DNA of 64,000 bases, from positions 3,472,001 to 3,536,000 of the forward strand of contig NZ_AP022588.1 in NCBI RefSeq assembly GCF_010731735.1, written 5' to 3'. Every line of letters begins with the position of its first letter. The first letter of the stretch is position 1. This document shows, one piece after another, positions 59,383 through 64,000 of the stretch. The translations under genes and the position numbers were made by a program. Below the pieces are notes generated by a model that worked only from the letters and a program-made list of their open reading frames with translations, made no database searches and was not told where the DNA came from. The DNA comes from Mycolicibacterium sediminis (GTDB taxonomy: Bacteria; Actinomycetota; Actinomycetes; Mycobacteriales; Mycobacteriaceae).

Positions 59383-60189
59383 GTGCGCGCACATCCCGAA
59401 CGAGTCGCCGTCGTGACCGGCGCGAGCCGGGGCGCCGGGCTCGGCATCGCCACCGCACTGCTGAGGTCGGGTTGGCGGGTCTACCGGACGGGCCGCACGG
59501 TCGACGACGATGCCGGCGGGATTTCAGTCGCGGTGGACCACCGCGACGACGACCAGGTCGCCGCGCTGTTCGAGCGGGTCGCCGACGAGTCCGGGGCGCT
59601 GCACCTCCTGGTGAACAACGCCGCCGCAATCGACGACGAGCTGACCGGTGCGGCACCGTTCTGGGAGAAGCCACGCCACCTCGGTGACGTCCTGGACGTC
59701 GGGCTGCGATCGGCGTACGTGGCGTCCTGGCACGCGGCGCCCCTCATGGTGCGGGGCGAGCGCGGGCTGATCGCCTTCACGTCGTCCCCGGGATCGGTCT
59801 GCTACATGCACGGTCCCGCGTACGGAGCGCAGAAGGCGGGCGTCGACAAGATGGCCGCCGACATGGCCGTCGACTTCGCGGGCACGCCGGTCGCGACCGC
59901 CTCGATCTGGATGGGCATCCTGCTCACCGAGAAGTTCCGCCGCGCATTCGACGGACTCCCCGGCGCGTTGGCGCGCACCGCCGAGCACGCCGAGACCCCC
60001 GAGTTCACCGGGTACGTCATCGACGCCCTCTACCGCGACCCCGACCTGCTCGACCTGAGTGGTCGGACGCACGTCGGCGCCGAATTGGCGCAGCGCTACG
60101 GGATCACCGACGAGGGTGGGCGCCGGCCCCCGTCGCACCGCGACGCCCTCGGAGCCCCGCGCGAACCGTCGGCGGTCGTCGTCCGCTGA
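59383..60189 (+). CDS. Short-chain dehydrogenase/reductase
   Basis: 268 residues: VAVVTGASRGAGLGIATALLRSG is the NAD(P) loop, LLVNNAAAID the NNAG region, TSSPGSVCYM the catalytic Ser region and PAYGAQKAGVDKMAAD the YxxxK pair. Substrate unknown. GTG start 2 bases after the DUF2469 gene; alternative starts are possible. Confidence 0.88.
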   Translation: MRAHPERVAVVTGASRGAGLGIATALLRSGWRVYRTGRTVDDDAGGISVAVDHRDDDQVAALFERVADESGALHLLVNNAAAIDDELTGAAPFWEKPRHLGDVLDVGLRSAYVASWHAAPLMVRGERGLIAFTSSPGSVCYMHGPAYGAQKAGVDKMAADMAVDFAGTPVATASIWMGILLTEKFRRAFDGLPGALARTAEHAETPEFTGYVIDALYRDPDLLDLSGRTHVGAELAQRYGITDEGGRRPPSHRDALGAPREPSAVVVR

Positions 60190-60219
60190 CGCCGGCGGGC
60201 ACCTGACACACTGGAGCGC

Positions 60220-60993
60220 ATGCGCACCACACCGCAGTGCTGGCTGACCGACATGGACGGCGTCCTGGTCCGCGAGGACCACGCCCTGCCCGGAGCCGCC
60301 GAATTCCTGCAGACCCTCACCGAGAAGCAGCGACCGTTCCTGGTGCTCACCAACAACTCGATCTTCACCCCGCGTGACCTGGCGGCGCGGCTGGCCCGCT
60401 CGGGTCTGATCGTCCCCGAGGAGGCGATCTGGACGTCGGCGCTCGCCACCGCCGCCTTCCTGCACGACCAGTTGCCGGGCGGTTCCGCGTACGTGATCGG
60501 GGAGGCCGGCCTGACGACGGCGCTGCACCACGTCGGCTACACGCTGACCGACGTCGGCCCCGACTTCGTCGTGCTTGGCGAGACCCGCACGTATTCGTTC
60601 GAGGCCATCACCAAGGCGATCCGGCTCATTCTCGGCGGGGCCCGGTTCATCGCGACCAATCCCGACGTGAGCGGTCCGTCGGCGGAGGGGCCGCTGCCCG
60701 CGACGGGTTCGGTCGCCGCGCTCATCACCAAGGCCACGGGCCGCGAACCCTACTTCGTCGGCAAGCCCAATCCGATGATGTTCCGCAGCGCCCTCAACCG
60801 CATCGAGGCCCACTCCGAGGACACCGTGATGATCGGCGACCGCATGGACACCGACGTGGTGGCGGGCATCGAGGCGGGTCTCGAGACCATCCTGGTGCTC
60901 ACCGGATCCACGACCCGCGACGACATCGAGCGCTATCCGTTCCGGCCCAGCCGCGTGTTCGACTCGATCGCCGACGTCGTCGCACTCGTCTGA
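60220..60993 (+). CDS. HAD-superfamily (IIA, NagD-like) phosphatase
   Basis: 257 residues. [13 protein letters not shown] gives the nucleophile Asp11 and Asp13, FLVLTNNS the second motif, and [14 protein letters not shown] then [19 protein letters not shown] motifs III and IV. NagD-type enzymes hydrolyse sugar or nucleotide phosphates; the substrate here is unknown. Confidence 0.9.
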   Translation: MRTTPQCWLTDMDGVLVREDHALPGAAEFLQTLTEKQRPFLVLTNNSIFTPRDLAARLARSGLIVPEEAIWTSALATAAFLHDQLPGGSAYVIGEAGLTTALHHVGYTLTDVGPDFVVLGETRTYSFEAITKAIRLILGGARFIATNPDVSGPSAEGPLPATGSVAALITKATGREPYFVGKPNPMMFRSALNRIEAHSEDTVMIGDRMDTDVVAGIEAGLETILVLTGSTTRDDIERYPFRPSRVFDSIADVVALV

Positions 60994-61041
60994 ACCGACG
61001 GGGGTGACCCCGCGCGCCGCCGCGCCCCATATCGTGATCGC

Positions 61042-62247
61042 ATGACCGACCGACCCGATCCCGCCCGACCGCTGGCCGGCGTCCGGATCGTCGAGATCTC
61101 CAGCTTCGTCGCGGTGCCGCTGGCGGGCATGACGCTCGCGCAACTCGGCGCCGAGGTCGTCCGGATCGACCCGGTGGGCGGTGCCGCCGACTACCACCGG
61201 TGGCCGGTCACCGATGACGGCGTCAGCATCTACTGGGCCGGCCTCAACAAGGGCAAGCAGTCCGTCGCCGTCGACGTCCGCTCCGACGGCGGCCAGGACC
61301 TGATCCAGCGGCTCATCGCCGACGCGGGCGTCTTCATCACCAATGTCGTTGGTCGAGAATGGCATTCGTACGAGACGTTGGAGAGGCTGCGGCCGGACCT
61401 GATCCAGGTGGAGGTGTCCGGCCGCGCCGACGGGGGGACGGGCGTGGACTACACCGTCAACGCCGGCGTCGGGTTCCCCCTCGTCACGGGTCCGACCGCG
61501 CTGTCGGATCCGGTCAACCACGTCCTGCCCGCCTGGGACGTCGCCTGCGGCGTGTACGCCGCGCTCGCCGTCGCCACCGCCGTCCGGCACCGTGACGTCG
61601 CCGGCGCGGGTCAGCACGTGTCGATCCCGTTGGAGAACGTCGCGCTGGCCACCGCGGGCAACCTGAGCTTCCTCACCGAGGCGATGGTCACCGGTTCGGC
61701 CCGTGAGCGGATCGGGAACTCCATCTACGGCCAGTACGGTCAGCAGTTCACCAGCGCCGACGGTCGGTCGTTCATGGTCGTGGCGCTCACCGGGCGGCAC
61801 TTCCGGGACCTGACCGAGCTGACCGGAACCACCAGGGCCGTTGCGGCACTGGGTGATTCGCTGGGTGCGAACTTCTCGGTCGAGGGAGATCGCTACCGGC
61901 ACCGGGATGCGCTCACGGGGCTGTTCACCACGTGGTTCGTCGACCGGACGGCCGACGAGATCGCGACCGCGCTGAGGACGACGTCGATCCTGTGGGAGCG
62001 CTACCGGACGTTCGCCGAGGTCGCCACCGATCCCAAGGTCACCGACAACCCGCTGTTCAGCTTGCTGGACCAGCCCAGGGTCGGCACCTACCTCGCCCCA
62101 GGCCTGCCGCTGGCGATCGACGGCGAGTACCCCGCGGCGGTGCCGGCACCCGAACTGGGCGATCACACCGCGGCGGTGCTCCGGTCCCGCCTGGAGATGT
62201 CCGACGCCGAGGTCCGGGCGCTGATCGACGCGGGCACCGTGGCATGA
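61042..62247 (+). CDS. CoA transferase, family III (CaiB/BaiF)
   Basis: 401 residues. PLAGVRIVEISSFVAVPLAGMTLAQLGAEVVRIDPVGGAADYHRWP is the family start. GLNKGKQSVAVDVRSDGGQDL, VLPAWDVACGVYAALAVATAV (with the catalytic Asp region) and ISIPLENVAL-type segments follow. It moves CoA between acyl acceptors; substrate unknown. The stop overlaps the thioesterase ATG by 4 bases, so the two likely act on related acyl-CoAs. Confidence 0.9.
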   Translation: MTDRPDPARPLAGVRIVEISSFVAVPLAGMTLAQLGAEVVRIDPVGGAADYHRWPVTDDGVSIYWAGLNKGKQSVAVDVRSDGGQDLIQRLIADAGVFITNVVGREWHSYETLERLRPDLIQVEVSGRADGGTGVDYTVNAGVGFPLVTGPTALSDPVNHVLPAWDVACGVYAALAVATAVRHRDVAGAGQHVSIPLENVALATAGNLSFLTEAMVTGSARERIGNSIYGQYGQQFTSADGRSFMVVALTGRHFRDLTELTGTTRAVAALGDSLGANFSVEGDRYRHRDALTGLFTTWFVDRTADEIATALRTTSILWERYRTFAEVATDPKVTDNPLFSLLDQPRVGTYLAPGLPLAIDGEYPAAVPAPELGDHTAAVLRSRLEMSDAEVRALIDAGTVA

Positions 62248-63056
62248 CGACACTCCTGACCCTCCTCGACGTGCGGCCCGGCCCCGGCGACGGCACCTGG
62301 ATCGGACCGGCCAGCGGGCCGGAGGGCAAGCGCGCGTTCGGCGGCCAGTTCATGGCGCAGAGCCTCGCGGCCGCCACCCGCACCGTCGACGCGGCTAAAC
62401 CCGTCACGACCATGCACCTGCAGTTCCTGCGCGGCGGCGAGGCGGGCGAGAGCGTCGACTACGCGGTCACCGCCGTGTACGACGGGCGGACCGTCGCCGC
62501 GCGCCGCGTCGACGCCACCCAGGCGGGCCGGCTCCTCACCACCGCCAGCGTGACGTTCGCCGCGCCGATGGCGGGTCCCGAGCACGGGACGGTGACGTTG
62601 CCCGGCGATCCGGAGACGCTGCCGCGCAGCGGTCCCGCAGGCCCGGCCCCGTCGATGCCGCTCGACGAGATCGACATCCGGATGGTCGACGACCGGTCGT
62701 CGGGGGAGTTCGTCCGGCGGATGTGGTGGCGGGTCACCGTGCCCGTGCCCGACGACGAGGCGCTGCACGCCGTGATCGCGGCCTACGTGTGCGACGTGTA
62801 CATGATCGACCCCGCGCTCGCGGTGCACGGTCACTCGATGGCCGCGCGCACCCACCGCAGCGGCACCACCGACTCGTCCATCTGGTTCCACCGGGCGGTG
62901 CGGGCGGATCGGTGGAACCTGCTGGAGACCCGCTCACCGGCCGCCGCGCGTGGCCGCGGCGTCATCACCGGCAGTCTGATCGGCGCCGACGGGGTCATCG
63001 CCGCGACCCTGGCGCAGGAGGGGCTCATCGCCGAGCGGGAGCCGCGGCCGTCCTGA
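62244..63056 (+). CDS. Acyl-CoA thioesterase (TesB-like double hotdog)
   Basis: 270 residues. KRAFGGQFMAQSLAAATRTV is the TesB-type start; VTTMHLQFLRGGEAGESVDYAVTAVYDGRTVAARRV and the C-terminal SSIWFHRAVRADRWNLLETRSPAAARGRGVITGSLIGADG with the Asp/Thr/Gln-type active site region follow. It hydrolyses acyl-CoA to acid and CoA. Its 3' end overlaps the convergent acyltransferase gene by 32 bases. Confidence 0.88.
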   Translation: MTTLLTLLDVRPGPGDGTWIGPASGPEGKRAFGGQFMAQSLAAATRTVDAAKPVTTMHLQFLRGGEAGESVDYAVTAVYDGRTVAARRVDATQAGRLLTTASVTFAAPMAGPEHGTVTLPGDPETLPRSGPAGPAPSMPLDEIDIRMVDDRSSGEFVRRMWWRVTVPVPDDEALHAVIAAYVCDVYMIDPALAVHGHSMAARTHRSGTTDSSIWFHRAVRADRWNLLETRSPAAARGRGVITGSLIGADGVIAATLAQEGLIAEREPRPS

Positions 63057-64000
63057 CCGGCGCGTGCAGGCGCAGCCGGATCCAGCGGCGTGCCCACGTG
63101 ACCAGCCGGGTGAGCAGGATGCCGACGACCACGGCGGCGATCACACCCGCCAGCGTGTGCTCGCCGAACAGCGGATACACCTGATAGTGGGTGAGATAGG
63201 TGAACAGCGACGCCTCGGCGATCAGGCCCGCGACGACGGTGCACGCCGACGGGCACCGGATCGCGGGCAACCAGATCAGCAGTGCGAGGCCGACGAACAC
63301 CAGCGCCTCGCGGTTTGGGTTGCCGAAGTAGCCGACGACGCCGATCGCGAGCACCGCGGTCACGGCCAGCCGCTGCGATGCGGTGGTGGCCTTGGACGCG
63401 GCCCACCCGATCGCGAAGAACCAGAAGGCCAGCACCGTGAACCACGCGGCGCGGCCGAGGCCGAGGCCGAACACGTCCCAGCGCAACGCCATGCCCAGCG
63501 CCAGGAAGGCGACCGCGAAGCCGAATGGCCAGCGCCGTTCCATGCGGTCGCCCAGCGGGGACCAGCAGACCAGAGCCAGCGCCACGAGCACCCAGACGAT
63601 CACCTCGACGAACCACAGCCGGCCGGCGGTCATGCTGTCGTCTGGCCCGAGGAACTTGTTGGCCAACAACAGGTTCGACGCGGTGTAGTCGTCGGTCACC
63701 AGGAGCGCGAACGCCACCCAGACGATCGACGGCACGGCGATCCACGCGATGGTGCTGCGTAGGTGGCGGGCGCGGGTGGCCCGCGGTAGCGGCACGAGGC
63801 AGAAGCGGCCGAAGTTGTACCCGGCCACGCCGAGCAGGATGTGCGCGCCACCCCACAGCACCCACAGTTCGGCGTGCGACCCCACCACCAGGACGATGGC
63901 CGCGGCGCGCAGGGCCACGCTGGTCTCGACCGTCGTGCCCCACCACCGTCTCGTCTTCTGGGTGGACTCCAGTTCGCGCAGCGGCAGCCGCTGCCAGTCG
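63025..64000 (-). CDS. Acyltransferase-3-like integral membrane protein (5' end outside window)
   Basis: At least 324 residues are open from the window edge on the minus strand. VALRAAAIVLVVGSHAELWVLWGGAHILLGVAGYNFGRF holds a conserved His early in the first helices. Around ten hydrophobic helices and the LFTYLTHYQVYPLF motif near the end follow. This resembles OafA/NodX-type acyltransferases that acylate surface sugars or lipids. GTG 63918 is a possible start, but the frame stays open to base 63999 with a plausible sequence (RLPLRELESTQKTRRWW), so the true start is probably further out. A fusion with an upstream domain cannot be excluded. Confidence 0.75.
   Translation of the reverse strand, partial: DWQRLPLRELESTQKTRRWWGTTVETSVALRAAAIVLVVGSHAELWVLWGGAHILLGVAGYNFGRFCLVPLPRATRARHLRSTIAWIAVPSIVWVAFALLVTDDYTASNLLLANKFLGPDDSMTAGRLWFVEVIVWVLVALALVCWSPLGDRMERRWPFGFAVAFLALGMALRWDVFGLGLGRAAWFTVLAFWFFAIGWAASKATTASQRLAVTAVLAIGVVGYFGNPNREALVFVGLALLIWLPAIRCPSACTVVAGLIAEASLFTYLTHYQVYPLFGEHTLAGVIAAVVVGILLTRLVTWARRWIRLRLHAPVRTAAAPARR

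Overview
The window is a high-GC actinobacterial chromosome segment. Gene content, gene order and protein sequences point to a fast-growing mycobacterium (Mycolicibacterium type). Recognisable landmarks in mycobacterial order are fbiD-ppk1, gpsA, ddlA, thiL, ung, recG, lipN, a DsbA/VKOR pair, pyc, rsmD, coaD, sepIVA, rnc, mutM, smc, ftsY, amt-glnB-glnD, ffh, dacB2, rpsP-rimM-trmD, lppW, rplS, lepB and rnhB. Many genes show the mycobacterial leaderless pattern, with a TANNNT hexamer 6-9 nt upstream of an ATG or GTG. In M. tuberculosis a large phthiocerol dimycocerosate/phenolic glycolipid locus lies between coaD and sepIVA. Here that gap holds only a hemerythrin-like gene.

Layout. 0-5.7 kb: polyphosphate kinase (cut by the window edge), the F420 enzyme FbiD, GpsA, a Cys/Met-metabolism PLP enzyme, D-Ala-D-Ala ligase, a DUF3515 membrane protein and a stand-alone Lrp/AsnC sensor domain. 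5.7-13.6 kb: ThiL, Ung, L28, a FakA-like DAK protein, RecG, a secreted HNH-type protein, a small membrane protein and a CopC-domain protein. 13.6-18.2 kb: an accessory island of visibly lower GC, carrying a remnant of a beta-lactamase-like serine hydrolase, a zinc metallopeptidase lipoprotein, a PknF-like receptor kinase and a divergent peptidoglycan amidase. An imperfect copy of the 3' end of the CopC gene lies at the far junction. 18.2-27 kb: two tandem aldo-keto reductases, LipN, DsbA/VKOR, pyruvate carboxylase, RsmD (apparent CTG start) and CoaD. 27-43.9 kb: hemerythrin-like protein, SepIVA, DUF177, RNase III, Fpg, OsmC, acylphosphatase, SMC, FtsY, the GlnR-type amt-glnB-glnD operon, Ffh and an amidohydrolase. 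43.9-53.5 kb: accessory genes, namely a diflavin reductase behind an IdeR-like box, a cyclase, two tandem D,D-carboxypeptidases and a complete three-gene N-acetylglutaminylglutamine amide (NAGGN) osmoprotectant operon. 53.5-59.4 kb: the rpsP-khpA-rimM-trmD and rplS-lepB-rnhB blocks, separated by the antisense lppW. 59.4-64 kb: SDR, HAD phosphatase, CoA transferase, thioesterase and a membrane acyltransferase cut by the window edge.

How the genes work together. Several blocks serve translation and secretion (rpsP, khpA, rimM, trmD, rplS, ffh, ftsY, lepB). Others serve nitrogen sensing (GlnR site, Amt, PII, GlnD), envelope redox folding (DsbA with VKOR) and cell-wall building and trimming (ddlA, two DacB-type peptidases, LppW, the island amidase and kinase). 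The NAGGN operon would make a dipeptide osmolyte; a SigF-like promoter sits in front of it. The items most worth a second look are the cell-wall kinase/amidase/peptidase island and its flanking repeat, the paired rpsP/rplS promoter modules, the CTG start of rsmD, the NAGGN operon with its candidate stress promoter, and the GlnR, MtrA-like and IdeR-like sites. Gene identities come from reading the translated sequences against remembered family features; no database search was run.
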